Part shown: one piece after another, positions 17,181 through 26,489 of the stretch
How the letters are laid out: each line of letters opens with the position of its first letter
Numbering within the stretch: the stretch's first letter is position 1
NCBI GenBank assembly: GCA_900552135.1
Contig: URYN01000002.1
Coordinates: 62,001-126,000, forward strand
Length of the DNA: 64,000 bases
DNA from: an uncultured Clostridium sp.
Lineage (GTDB): Bacteria; Bacillota; Clostridia; TANB77; CAG-508
Reading direction: 5' to 3'
Translations under genes and position numbers: made by a program
Notes under the pieces: model-generated
What the model saw: the letters and a program-made list of their open reading frames with translations, nothing else
What the model was told of the DNA's origin: nothing
Databases searched by the model: none

Positions 17181-19319
17181 TTAAAATCCTGTTCTTGGTA
17201 ATTTCTTAGGTTTTACCACATTGTATATTGTTGTTACTGTTTCGTCTTCGTCACATACTTTGTATGTTTGATGTGTTCCCTCTAATATCGTTTGATTTTC
17301 TATTTTTATATCATTTTCTAATCCATCATTAACTAGCATAAATATATGTGGCTTTTCCACATTTTGAAAACCTTTGTCTACACTTCCAAATTTTACTTTT
17401 ATTTCTGTGATTTTTTCATCTGGTTCTAAATATATTCTAGTTACATCTATATAATTATTTTCTTTACTATTTAATTCTTTTTTCAATACCATATATTCAT
17501 CTTTTTTATTTGTCTTATAATATACGCTATAATTTATGTCTTGATTATATGTTCCTGTTGAAATTTTGGTTATTTTAGCATATTCTGATGGCAATATATC
17601 ATACCAAGTAAAGTCTTCTAAGCTAGTATTTCCTGAATTTTTTATTGTAAATTCATAATCTAGTTCTTCGTTTGGTGCAACAAGGTTTTTACTTTTCTTT
17701 GTAATGTCTACTTCTGGGTCTTTTGACTTGTTCTTCAATTTTATTTCAACTATTTCATTGTTTTCCTTTATTTCTGCGTTAGCAGTTATGGGTTCATATA
17801 TGTACCATTCTCCTGTTTCAACTTCTTTTACACGGTATTCTCCTTTGTCAAGTTCAGATGAGTACGCAGTACCATTTTTATCTGTTGTAATTTGCTCAAT
17901 AAATTCATTTTGCTTATTATATATATTAAATTTAGCTTCCTCTATAGGACTTCCCGCTTCTGTATCTAAAACTTTATTCTGATTCTCGCTAGTTTTTACA
18001 ATTTTTATTTTTCCTTTTATTCTTTTATTTTCTAGAACAATTTCTTTTTCATCGTCATAGTCCAAATCCACCTCTATAGGATTGCTTTCAAGAATGTGCA
18101 TGTCATCAGTTTTGGTTTCTACTATTTTAATAGTTCCCTTTAATAGATTTTCTAAGTTTATTTCACCATTCTCGTTTGTTTCATAGCTACCTATTTTAGT
18201 TCCATCAGCATAACTTATGTCAAATTTCACACCTTGCAGAGGCTGTTTCGTTTCAGCATCTATCTTCTTTAATTTCAATTTTGATTTCTTACTTTCTAAA
18301 TCGATTCTCAGTGTTCTATCTTCATGTTCTGTTTTATTTAGCAAAATTACATAGTTTTGTTTGTTTTCTATTATACTATTCGCACAATATACAGGATATG
18401 ACTCATACGAAGTTGTATACTCTATTTTTACCTTATAATCCTTATCTATATTGGCTTTCGAAATCATTATCTTAAAGTTTTCTTTGTCTTTAAATTCCGT
18501 TTTTGGATTGCCTTTCTCATCACTTATGTATGTTCCTTCTGGAGCGTTTTTTATGCTATTTATTTTCACTTTTGAAACCATATTTGATTCAGTTATTTTA
18601 TAGGTTTTAGAATAATAATCTTCTTTACTTGAATCTTGATGAAGTTTTTCTTCGTCTAAGACTAATGGCTTGCTAAGTATTATATCTTTATGATTATATG
18701 CAATATCCACTAATTTATATATGGCATCAACAACTTTTGTTCCTCTTCTTTTTATATCTTCTACATTTTGACCGTTTATTTCATCTTCTCCACCTCTGAA
18801 ATAATTGTGGACCTCACTCAATCTCCAACCTCTGATTACCCAGTAAATAGCCTGTTTGGTTGCAAGGTATGCATCATCATCTGTTTCTACTCCAAGTTCT
18901 TCTTTGCTAACATTTGGATAACCATTTCTAAGGATTTTCCATATTTTCCTGTCTCCTGTTCTTTTCTCAACTTTTACATTATATCCTTCGCTCTCGTCAG
19001 GCAAATATCCAACACCATCTAAATCAGGATTTACACAGTAAGCCAAGTTCTTTTCGCCGTTTTTATCTGTATAGAATGTTTGTGAATATGTAATATACAT
19101 CCATCTGCCTCTATACTCGCTCCAATATTGTAAAGTATAAAATCCTAAATCACCTCTACTAATCCAGAGTTCATCTCCAAAATCAACACTATCGGCAAGT
19201 GCATAAGTAGTTGGCAATAGCACCATAAATATTTGTAAAATTACTACAATTTTTTCTATCATTCTTCTAAAAACACTTTTTCTGTTTGTTTTCTTTAAAT
19301 TTTCTTTTTCCATTTTCAT
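17181..19319 (-). CDS. Thioester-domain adhesin with Cna-B-like repeats, ending at LPRTGF
   Basis: 712-residue secreted surface protein. Signal sequence near residues 19-43. Thioester domain with YCVNPD and ATKQAIYWVIRGW, the Cys/Gln pair that forms the reactive bond. Then two Cna-B/SpaA-like domains (LKLKKIDAETKQPLQGVKF; GKIKIVKTSENQN...) and a DUF11-like domain from ~545. The stop follows directly after KKLPRTGF: an LPxTG motif with no hydrophobic helix or basic tail behind it. Encoded 144 bp after a sortase in the same orientation, so it is presumably that enzyme's substrate. Its Shine-Dalgarno is separated from the ATG by a hairpin. Confidence 0.9.
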   Translation of the reverse strand: MKMEKENLKKTNRKSVFRRMIEKIVVILQIFMVLLPTTYALADSVDFGDELWISRGDLGFYTLQYWSEYRGRWMYITYSQTFYTDKNGEKNLAYCVNPDLDGVGYLPDESEGYNVKVEKRTGDRKIWKILRNGYPNVSKEELGVETDDDAYLATKQAIYWVIRGWRLSEVHNYFRGGEDEINGQNVEDIKRRGTKVVDAIYKLVDIAYNHKDIILSKPLVLDEEKLHQDSSKEDYYSKTYKITESNMVSKVKINSIKNAPEGTYISDEKGNPKTEFKDKENFKIMISKANIDKDYKVKIEYTTSYESYPVYCANSIIENKQNYVILLNKTEHEDRTLRIDLESKKSKLKLKKIDAETKQPLQGVKFDISYADGTKIGSYETNENGEINLENLLKGTIKIVETKTDDMHILESNPIEVDLDYDDEKEIVLENKRIKGKIKIVKTSENQNKVLDTEAGSPIEEAKFNIYNKQNEFIEQITTDKNGTAYSSELDKGEYRVKEVETGEWYIYEPITANAEIKENNEIVEIKLKNKSKDPEVDITKKSKNLVAPNEELDYEFTIKNSGNTSLEDFTWYDILPSEYAKITKISTGTYNQDINYSVYYKTNKKDEYMVLKKELNSKENNYIDVTRIYLEPDEKITEIKVKFGSVDKGFQNVEKPHIFMLVNDGLENDIKIENQTILEGTHQTYKVCDEDETVTTIYNVVKPKKLPRTGF

Positions 19320-19352
19320 ATTTTACAATCATTTATTGATTGTATCCTCCTT
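19320..19352 (-). promoter_or_regulatory. Shine-Dalgarno, hairpin, ATG arrangement of the adhesin
   Basis: AAGGAGGA (19352-19345) abuts a perfect 8-bp stem TACAATCA / TGATTGTA (19344-19324, 5-nt loop). Then AAAT and the ATG. Linear distance from site to ATG is about 25 nt, but about 5 nt if the hairpin folds. Confidence 0.65.
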
Positions 19353-19463
19353 TTTATAGTATTTAGGTTTTTAAAGGTTACCTACAAACCTTGATATTTT
19401 CAATTTTTCAACAGATTCTACTTTAGCTATTAGTCCTCCATACTATGTGTATTCTTTGTATTT

Positions 19464-20081
19464 TTAATTTTTTTCAACAGCCTCTACGCATAATCTTTGA
19501 TTAACCTTATTTTTTATACACGTTATGAGTGTAAGTTTATTTTCTTTGGTACTCTTCAACGGATTCCAGTCTGTTTCTAGTATTTCTTTTTTTGAATTTA
19601 CAACATAAGTTCTTTGACCATATTGAGTTTGATATTTTATTTCATCTCCATTATCAAGTTCATTTATTCTAGCAAAATAAGAATACTTATTTCCTCTGTT
19701 GTGTGCTGCTAGTCCTACATTCCCATCATATTTTGAAGTTTCTTCTATGTGCCCAATATAGTTCTCTAAAACACTGCTTGTACTTCCTTCTTTTACCTTC
19801 CCATTTAATCCTATTTTCTCTATAGTTAAAGTCCCAATTATATCCGCATCCTTGTCCACATCTTCCTCTGTATCTATTTCCTCCGTTTTTACTTCTGTTT
19901 CGCCATCTTCAGTACCACTTTCTTCTAATTGTTCATAGCTTTCTTCTTCAAGTTCTTGATTTTCCAGCATTTGATTGTTAGCTTCACTTTTTTGTAGTTC
20001 TTTTTTATCGTACACATACAAAGCTCCTAAAGAACCTGCAAGAATGACCACAACAAATAAAACAAATAATTTCTTACTCAT
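19464..20081 (-). CDS. Sortase (class D-like)
   Basis: 205-residue membrane-anchored transpeptidase that links LPxTG proteins to the envelope. N-terminal helix (residues 4-24), a Glu/Asp-rich linker (~35-80), then the sortase core with catalytic His in LAAHNRG, Cys in TLITC and Arg in NQRLCV. TLITC and overall length fit class D-like enzymes. First gene of the sortase-adhesin pair, preceded by a near-perfect promoter. Confidence 0.9.
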   Translation of the reverse strand: MSKKLFVLFVVVILAGSLGALYVYDKKELQKSEANNQMLENQELEEESYEQLEESGTEDGETEVKTEEIDTEEDVDKDADIIGTLTIEKIGLNGKVKEGSTSSVLENYIGHIEETSKYDGNVGLAAHNRGNKYSYFARINELDNGDEIKYQTQYGQRTYVVNSKKEILETDWNPLKSTKENKLTLITCIKNKVNQRLCVEAVEKN

Positions 20082-20200
20082 ATTTGCGACCTTTCTTTTT
20101 ATTTAATTATTTTACTTATCTACATTGGATTTCTTTTAGAAATAATATTCTCTTTTGAAAATAAAATATTTGCGATATATCTAAATATTTAACTGTTTAA

Positions 20201-20229
20201 ATTATAAATTCTTTTTTCATGAGTGTCAA
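20201..20229 (-). promoter_or_regulatory. Consensus promoter of the sortase-adhesin operon
   Basis: TTGACA (20229-20224), 17 bp, TATAAT (20206-20201): an exact match to the vegetative consensus, implying strong constitutive potential. Confidence 0.85.
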
Positions 20230-20362
20230 TGATTTTCACTATTTTTTACAAACAATCGTACGCCATTTTTTGACAATTATTTTCTCTTTTGTTTATGTTA
20301 TTTTCTTTTATAATCTTTTTATATTTTATATGATATTTTCCATCTTATTTTTACAACAAAAA

Positions 20363-20388
20363 CTAGATGAGTATTTCTACCCATCCAG
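20363..20388 (-). terminator. hpf terminator
   Basis: Stem CTGGATGGGTA / TACTCATCTAG (two mismatches) followed by TTTTTG on the minus strand. Confidence 0.7.
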
Positions 20389-20408
20389 CCTTTATTTGCA
20401 TTATTTTA

Positions 20409-20942
20409 TTATTCTTCTGGTTCTATTAAACCAAAGTTTTTACTATCTTTTAATCTGTAAATTACATTTACTTTTCCTGTTTCTATGTTTACAAATGTTA
20501 AGAACTTATTTTGAGGTTGGTCTTCTAATAATAGTTTTGCATCCTCTGGTCCCATTGGTTTTATACTATAGAATATAGTCTTAACTATTTCGTCTGTAAT
20601 TTCATGCTCTTCTGATCTATTTGCTTCTTTCATTCTTATAGATTCAGTCATGTTTTGTTTATCTCTTTTTGTTTTTATTTTTCTTATTTGTCCTTCCATA
20701 ATGTCCATGTCTTTGTCTATAGAAGCATATAAATCTCTACTTGCTGTTACAGCTCTGCATGTTTCTCCTAGAGCATTTATTTGCATTTCAGCAACTTGAT
20801 CTTCGCCCTCTTTTTTTATAGTTACATATAAATCTATATCTTCTGAATCAAAATATTTTTTAATTCTTTCAGCTTTAGTTTCTACATAATTCTTTATTGC
20901 TTCTGTTGCCTTTAGTTCCTTTCCTGTTATTTTTATGTTCAT
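20409..20942 (-). CDS. hpf: Long-form ribosome hibernation factor (HPF)
   Basis: 177 residues: N-terminal RaiA/YfiA-like domain (MNIKITGKELKATEAIKNYV) joined to the C-terminal HPF dimerisation domain (ETGKVNVIYRLKDSKNFGLIEP). Long HPF drives 100S ribosome dimers in stationary phase. Start at 20942 because AAAGGAG lies just upstream; the longer frame overlaps it. Own promoter and terminator. Confidence 0.94.
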   Translation of the reverse strand: MNIKITGKELKATEAIKNYVETKAERIKKYFDSEDIDLYVTIKKEGEDQVAEMQINALGETCRAVTASRDLYASIDKDMDIMEGQIRKIKTKRDKQNMTESIRMKEANRSEEHEITDEIVKTIFYSIKPMGPEDAKLLLEDQPQNKFLTFVNIETGKVNVIYRLKDSKNFGLIEPEE

Positions 20943-20998
20943 AAAAATCGCTCCTTTCAATTTATCTTAAATTGTAACTTTGCCTTGTTGGCAACTTC

Positions 20999-21027
20999 AT
21001 TATATATGTTTTTTTATAGTTTTGCAA
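20999..21027 (-). promoter_or_regulatory. hpf promoter
   Basis: TTGCAA (21027-21022), 17 bp, TATAAT (21004-20999). A small TTGCC-AACAA-GGCAA hairpin follows near the transcript start. Confidence 0.65.
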
Positions 21028-21154
21028 GTACTTTTATCTTTTTCTAAGATTTGCCTACATTTTCATACAAATTGTGTTTATCTTTTTCTTTACTTTTGCT
21101 CATCTATCCTTTTTATTTACAAACTATTTCTTATCCTCTTAGTCCCTACATATT

Positions 21155-21562
21155 TCACATTATTTGTTTTATATGATTGATTCTATATCTATTTCCAAAT
21201 ACATACACTTCTATTACATCAAATCTTACTGGTTGTTTCTCTAATTGCTTTGTAAAAAGATAATATTGGGCTGTTTTTTCTATGTGTCTTCTTTTTTCTT
21301 TGGTTACCGCTTCTGCCGGTGTTCCATACGTTAAGCATTTTCTTGTTTTAACCTCTACAAAAATAATTTCATTTTTCTCTTTTGCAATTATATCAATTTC
21401 TCCTTGCTGGCAGGAAAAATTTCTTTCAACTATTTCGTATCCGTTATTTTCTAAATACTGAGTTGCCAAATCTTCTCCCAACTTTCCAAATTTTTGCCTT
21501 TCATTTAACTCAGATTTTTTCTTATTTTCGTCTTTCCTACTTTCACTCTTTTTTCTACTCAA
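21155..21562 (-). CDS. yraN: YraN family (UPF0102) nuclease-fold protein
   Basis: 135 residues with the restriction-endonuclease-like core GEIDIIAKEKNEIIFVEVKTR, preceded by GKLGEDLATQYLENNGYEI. A 30-residue charged N-terminal extension is present. TTG start with AAGGA nine bases upstream. Clustered with dprA and comM, as in many Firmicutes; role in DNA processing is inferred. Confidence 0.88.
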   Translation of the reverse strand: MSRKKSESRKDENKKKSELNERQKFGKLGEDLATQYLENNGYEIVERNFSCQQGEIDIIAKEKNEIIFVEVKTRKCLTYGTPAEAVTKEKRRHIEKTAQYYLFTKQLEKQPVRFDVIEVYVFGNRYRINHIKQIM

Positions 21563-21697
21563 TTTTCATATTCCTTGTAAATATATTTAGATTTTTCAAT
21601 TGGATTTACCTATAAACCATTTTTTTATTTTTCTTTATTTGTATTTTGTTCTATTTTTTCTCTATTACATATTGCATTTCTGACATATAATTTTCGC

Positions 21698-22720
21698 TTA
21701 AATTATCCTTTTAAACATATTACCAGCCGTCTGTTCAATTAATCCTTCTATCTCCATCATAGTAAGTAATTCATTTACTTGTCTTATGTTCTTGTTTATT
21801 TTTTGAGCAATTTCTTCCCTTGATAATGGTTTTTCCAAGCTTAAATAGATGTCCAAATATTTCTCAGGAATTTCTTCTTCATCAAAAATATTCATCTGCA
21901 TATCTGGTGATTTGTTTTGGGCTTTACGACTTCTTCTGTTTTTAGCATTTTCATTCTTTTCTTCTTTATCGTGTTCGTTTCCATTATGGTACTTTTTGCT
22001 TTTTTTACTTTCTTTTTCCTTTTCATTTACATTTTCAACTCCATCATCATTACCCCCATACAAATCTTTTATAAGCTTTCTAGGACTAGTTACAATTTTT
22101 GCACCTTTATCTATTAACTCAATTATTCCAGCACTATTTTTATTATCTAAATTCATTGGAATACAATAAACTTTTTTTCCTTGTTTGAATGCATATTCTG
22201 CCGAAACTTTGCTCCCGCTTCTAGGACATGCCTCTATTACTAAAACTGCATCTGCAATTCCTGTTATTATTCTATTTCTTTTAGGAAAGCCTGAAATTAG
22301 AGTCTCTGCATCGTCCTCATGTTCAGAAATTATCAGTCCTCCATTTTCTTTTATCTTATTAAACAACCATAAATTACTTGCAGGATATATATGATTTAGG
22401 CCTCCACCCAACACAGCAATCGTCTTTCCTTCCTCACCTATTGATCCATCATGTGCCGCAGAGTCTATTCCTGTAGCTAATCCACTTATTACACATATAT
22501 TTTCTTTTGCAAGATTTTTCGCAAATAGCCTAGCATATTTTCTGCCATATTCGCTGCAATTTCTTGAGCCAACTATTGCAACGATTTTATTCTTCTTTAA
22601 GAGGTCAGTATTTCCTCTGCAATATAGGCTTTCGGGATATTCCTTTATACTAAGCAATTTTTTCGGATACGCCTCCTCAAAGCATGAAATTTTAACGCTC
22701 TCATCATTCAAGTTCTTCAC
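21698..22720 (-). CDS. dprA: DprA/Smf DNA-processing protein
   Basis: 340 residues. Rossmann-like core with VAIVGSRNCSEYG and SGLATGIDSAAHDGS, then GKTIAVLGGGLNHIYP. It loads RecA on incoming single-stranded DNA. A basic low-complexity insert (~225-275) separates the core from a C-terminal winged-helix (LDIYLSLEKPLSREEIAQKIN). GTG start, AAAGGAG eight bases upstream. Sits 59 bp after comM. Confidence 0.94.
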   Translation of the reverse strand: MKNLNDESVKISCFEEAYPKKLLSIKEYPESLYCRGNTDLLKKNKIVAIVGSRNCSEYGRKYARLFAKNLAKENICVISGLATGIDSAAHDGSIGEEGKTIAVLGGGLNHIYPASNLWLFNKIKENGGLIISEHEDDAETLISGFPKRNRIITGIADAVLVIEACPRSGSKVSAEYAFKQGKKVYCIPMNLDNKNSAGIIELIDKGAKIVTSPRKLIKDLYGGNDDGVENVNEKEKESKKSKKYHNGNEHDKEEKNENAKNRRSRKAQNKSPDMQMNIFDEEEIPEKYLDIYLSLEKPLSREEIAQKINKNIRQVNELLTMMEIEGLIEQTAGNMFKRII

Positions 22721-22779
22721 TATACGCTCTCCTTTTCTTACTTATATTTTATTCTCATCTAAATTCCTTTGTTCAACTT

Positions 22780-24314
22780 TCAATTTTTCCAATACTTTCT
22801 GTCTAAGCTTCTATATTGAATAGCTTCAGCAACATGTTTTTTCTCTATCTGTTCAGACTCATCTAAATCTGCAATAGTTCTTGCAACCTTTAATATTCTC
22901 GAATATGCTCTTGCACTCAGTCCTAATCTTTCAAACGCAATCTTTAACATTTCTATTGATTCTTCATCTAAAGTACAATATTGGTTTATCATTTTAGGAG
23001 TCATCTCCGAATTTGAGAAAATCTCGCTGTCCTTATATCTGTTGTTTTGAATTTTTCTTGCAAGATTTACTCTTTTACGTATTTCTGCAGATGTCTCAGT
23101 TTGCTGATTTGATTGCATTTTTTCATAGCCTACTTTATTCACTTCTATTTGAATGTCTATTCTATCTAAGAGTGGTCCACTAATTTTTCCCATGTAATTC
23201 AAAATTGATTTTTCGCTACATGTACATTCCTTTTCAGGCGAACCGTAGTAACCACAAGGACAAGGATTCATCGAAGCTACCAGCATAAATTTGCACGGAT
23301 ATGTTAGGCTACCATTCATTCTATTTATAGTTATGTTTCCGTCCTCTAAAGGCTCTCTTAAAAGCTCTAACATATTTTTATTAAACTGAGGTAACTCGTC
23401 TAAAAACAGTACTCCATAGTGAGCTAAACTTATTTCTCCTGGTTTCGGACTTGTTCCGCCTCCAATCAAAGAAACTGGTGTTATTGTATGATGTGGTGAC
23501 CTAAACGGTCTTGAAGCGACCACTGGTCTATCCTTTGACAAATATCCAGCCACACTATAAATTTTTGTTATTTCAAGTGCCTCTTCGTAAGTCATGTCTG
23601 GCAATATTGATGTAATTCTTTGTGCCATCATCGTCTTCCCGTGCTCCGGGGCTACCAATCATTAGAATATTATGTCCGCCAGCCGAAGCAACTTCTAATG
23701 CTCTTTTTACATTTTCCTGTCCTTTTACCTCACCAAAATCTAATTCTTCTGTTCTATCTTTTTTCAGCAAATTGGATATAACTGTTATTTCTGGTTGAAC
23801 TTCGATTTGTTTATTTAAATATTGTACTGCCTGCCTGATTGTTTGAATCCCAATTATTTCTATCCCACTTACAACAGATGCTTCCGCACAATTTTCCTTT
23901 GGAATTATAATCTTTCTTATTCCTAGCCTTTTGGCTTCTATGCAAATCGGCAATATTCCACTTATTTTATTTAATTTTCCATCTAAAGAAAGCTCTCCAA
24001 CAAAAGCAACATCATTATCAATTTTTCTAATTATTTGTAAATTCAAAAGCATTGCTATTGCAATCGGCAAATCAAAATATGTTCCTTCTTTTCTTAAATC
24101 TGCTGGAGCTAAATTTACAACAATTCTTCTACTTGCTGTTTCAAATCCAGAATTTTTTATTGCAATTCTTACTCTTTCTTTTGCCTCTTTCACACTCGCA
24201 TCAGGCAGACCGAACTATTTCCCAGCACGGCATTCCCATTGAAATATCTACCTGCACTTCTATTAAATAGCCTGCTAAACCACGCAAAGCTACACTATTT
24301 ACTTTCGATAGCAT
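22780..24314 (-). CDS. comM: ComM/YifB AAA+ ATPase, interrupted by two +1 frameshifts
   Basis: Mg-chelatase-like helicase associated with recombination of transforming DNA. Three frames join into one 510-residue protein once two single bases are skipped: total length minus two is a multiple of three. Break 1 at 24212: MGMPCWEIV, extra C, then GLPDASVKEAKERV. Break 2 at 23641: NILMIGSPGA, extra C, then GKTMMAQRI, inside the Walker A loop. At both sites the zero-frame codon is CGG and the expected residue a conserved Gly. No other lesion is visible. Start at 24314 gives the family-typical MLSKVNSVALRG. Pseudogene, sequence error and recoding are all possible. Confidence 0.9.
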
Positions 24315-24562
24315 TATTTCCTGCATCACTCCTTTTTTTATTATTAGATTATTTGGGATTTTTTTAGAAATTTCTTTGAGAAAATTTTTAGATAAAATTC
24401 TTTTGATTAAAATTACATTAAGTATATACCACAAAGGGCACTATATCAAGCAAAACTCGTCATCAAATAATTTTAAAAAAAGACGTAATTTTGCCTAATC
24501 ACATTTATTTCTTTTATTAATTTTAAGATTAGACAAATTCATTTCTTTTTCATGTGAATCAT

Positions 24563-24598
24563 AACAAGCTATATCAGATTTTACTGATATAGCTTGTT
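24563..24598 (-). terminator. 15-bp inverted repeat spanning the nadD stop codon
   Basis: Perfect 15-bp stem: the last five sense codons of nadD are one arm, the stop codon lies in the loop. There is no T-run after the distal arm, so it may be an mRNA-stabilising or attenuating hairpin and not a standard terminator. Confidence 0.6.
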
Positions 24599-25180
24599 GG
24601 TTTTTATGTATTCAATTATTTCAGGTTTCGTATATTTTTTACATTCTTCAAAATTTTGTTCTTTTATTAATTTTCTAATTACTCCTGAACTTACCTCAGA
24701 ATAATTTTCCAATCTAAAAAAGTGAAAGTTCTTTTTATTTTCATTAAGCAACTGTATTTTTTCTATGTTGTTTATCGTATGTGAATTATCTCTTTCAAAA
24801 ATTAGATATTCAAAGTTTTCGATCAATTGTTTTGAGTCTTTCCAATTTGGCAACTTTTCAAAATTGTCTGCCCCCATTATATAAAATATATGCGTATCTT
24901 TATTTTTGTACCTTTTTTCTATTAGCCTGAATGCTTCTAATGTAGAAAATCCGCAATCTCTATTTAGTTCAATATCTTCAACATCTATTTTTTCATTTTT
25001 TAGTAATTCCAACATTTCATATCTGAATTTCTCATCTATTAAATCAGGCTTATTATATGAATTTCCCATTGGTACAAAAAATACTTTATCCAATCCAAAT
25101 TTTTCAACCGAAGTTTGTGCAATGCTTATATGCGCATAAGTTGGTGGATTAAAACTGCCTCCAAAAAATCCTATTTTCAT
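24581..25180 (-). CDS. nadD: Nicotinate-nucleotide adenylyltransferase
   Basis: 199-residue nucleotidyltransferase of NAD synthesis. Shows GFFGGSFNPPTYAHI (the (H/T)xGH-type ATP site with YAHI), FYIMGADNFEKLPNW and SGVIRKLI near the C-terminus. ATG 25180 gives the family-typical start MKIGFFGGSF but lacks a clear Shine-Dalgarno. A TTG at 25243 would add 21 residues unlike the family. The nearest purine-rich stretch (GGAAAGGA) lies over 30 nt upstream. Confidence 0.93.
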   Translation of the reverse strand: MKIGFFGGSFNPPTYAHISIAQTSVEKFGLDKVFFVPMGNSYNKPDLIDEKFRYEMLELLKNEKIDVEDIELNRDCGFSTLEAFRLIEKRYKNKDTHIFYIMGADNFEKLPNWKDSKQLIENFEYLIFERDNSHTINNIEKIQLLNENKKNFHFFRLENYSEVSSGVIRKLIKEQNFEECKKYTKPEIIEYIKTNKLYQ

Positions 25181-25350
25181 AACTGTTATCTTGTTATAGG
25201 TCGCTAACCTACATTCCTTTCCATAATATTTCTTGTCTATCAAAATTAATCAATTCTTAACTTTTTTATCTTTTTAAGTAATTATGTCTCAATTTTTCAA
25301 TGTAATTATACGTTTTTTTGCACTTTTTGTAAAGATTTTTGCTTTAATCC

Positions 25351-25379
25351 TTGCAAAAATGCCAATTTCGTGTTACAAT
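25351..25379 (+). promoter_or_regulatory. rpsT promoter
   Basis: TTGCAA (25351-25356), 17 bp, TACAAT (25374-25379), about 45 bp before the start. Confidence 0.7.
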
Positions 25380-25422
25380 AAAATACGTTATATAAACAAA
25401 CATTGAGGGAGGTGCAAAAATT

Positions 25423-25689
25423 ATGCCAAACATAAAATCTGCAATCAAACGTGTAAACGTTATAGAGAAGAAAACTGCTAGAAATAATATGATTAAATCT
25501 GGATATAAATCAGCTGTTAAGAAGTTTGAACAAGCCGTTGAAGCTGGAAACGTTGAAGAAGCTAAAACATTACTTGCTGAAGCAACAAAGAAAATAGACC
25601 AAGCTTGTACAAAAGGAGTTATCGTTAAGAACACAGCTTCTAGAAAAAAATCTAATTTAGCAAAAAAATTAAACGCTATGAATGCGTAA
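25423..25689 (+). CDS. rpsT: Ribosomal protein S20
   Basis: 88-residue, Lys/Ala-rich helical-bundle protein that binds 16S rRNA. MPNIKSAIKRVNVIEKKTARN and KGVIVKNTASRKKSNLAKKLN are the family termini. GGGAGGTG site. Monocistronic with its own promoter and terminator, divergent from nadD. Confidence 0.97.
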   Translation: MPNIKSAIKRVNVIEKKTARNNMIKSGYKSAVKKFEQAVEAGNVEEAKTLLAEATKKIDQACTKGVIVKNTASRKKSNLAKKLNAMNA

Positions 25690-25992
25690 AATAAAAAATT
25701 GTGCACAGTTTTTTATTTAGAATTTTAAAGTCATACATTTGACTACACTAGATATTCAAATATCTAGTGTTTTTTTATTTCAGATTTTAATTTTGATTCT
25801 AATTTTTGTTTAAATTTTAATTTTTATTTTGTTTTCTATTTTAATTTCTATTTTAATTTTAGTTTCTATATTCCATGTTTTATATTTTTTCTTTATCCTT
25901 GCCTTATTCTCTTATTATTTTTCCATATATTACAACTATATTTTTAGTGCATTTTATGTTAATATTTATATAGTAAGAAAGGATAAATTACT
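25690..25992. other. Spacer after rpsT
   Basis: Contains the rpsT terminator, then a pyrimidine-rich low-complexity stretch (TTTTAATTT-type) up to 25,870. No gene seen. Confidence 0.5.
25745..25777 (+). terminator. rpsT terminator
   Basis: Stem ACACTAGATA / TATCTAGTGT with a short loop and a TTTTTTT tail. Confidence 0.92.
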
Positions 25993-26274
25993 ATGTATTT
26001 TTATATAAAAAATTTTTTAATTAAATTCTTTACTTTTGTTGATTTTTCTTTTGAGCCAAAAGTCAAAAGTCTTATGGTAGCTGGCCTTAAGCTTTCATTT
26101 ATATTAGTACTGCTTTCAACTTTTATAATGTCGATTTACTTAACCATGAATCATTCTTACATAGTTTACAATGTTGCAACTTCCTTATTCAAATCTTTTA
26201 CAATGTTTATGGCTGTTTTCTTTATTAATGGAATCGCCTTTAATACTATTCTAAAAGAAAAAATGAATCGATAA
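25993..26274 (+). CDS. Small two-helix membrane protein, function unknown
   Basis: 93 residues with GAAAGGA upstream. Two hydrophobic helices, roughly residues 30-51 and 63-83, with basic ends. Not recognised. Own terminator. Confidence 0.65.
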   Translation: MYFYIKNFLIKFFTFVDFSFEPKVKSLMVAGLKLSFILVLLSTFIMSIYLTMNHSYIVYNVATSLFKSFTMFMAVFFINGIAFNTILKEKMNR

Positions 26275-26312
26275 TTCTAAAGTATTCTATTGAAATTTCT
26301 AAAATTATGTAA

Positions 26313-26358
26313 AAAAGATGCACATTTGAAGTAAACATTACTTCTATATGCATCTTTT
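26313..26358. terminator. Convergent terminator (membrane protein / gatB)
   Basis: AAAAGATGCA / TGCATCTTTT with an inner TGAAGTAA / TTACTTC arm; T- and A-runs serve both strands. Confidence 0.85.
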
Positions 26359-26489
26359 AATTATTTTATAAAATATTATTTTTATTCAACCAACCTGTAT
26401 TTCTCGGGATTTAATAAACACTAATATTTATATTGTTCATTTTTTATATTTTATATTTTCTTTTAAATTTTTTTTAATCACAAATATCG

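Larger units (their letters stand above)
20082..20408. other. Spacer between sortase and hpf
   Basis: Holds the sortase promoter and hpf terminator; no other feature seen. Confidence 0.5.

Noticed and set aside
22780..24314. comM as a simple decayed pseudogene.
   Set aside because: Apart from the two identical C insertions no stop, deletion or missing motif is seen, so decay is a weaker explanation than recoding or sequence error.
25993..26274. Small two-helix protein as a toxin.
   Set aside because: Longer than typical type I toxins, with no antisense promoter or antitoxin-like partner seen.
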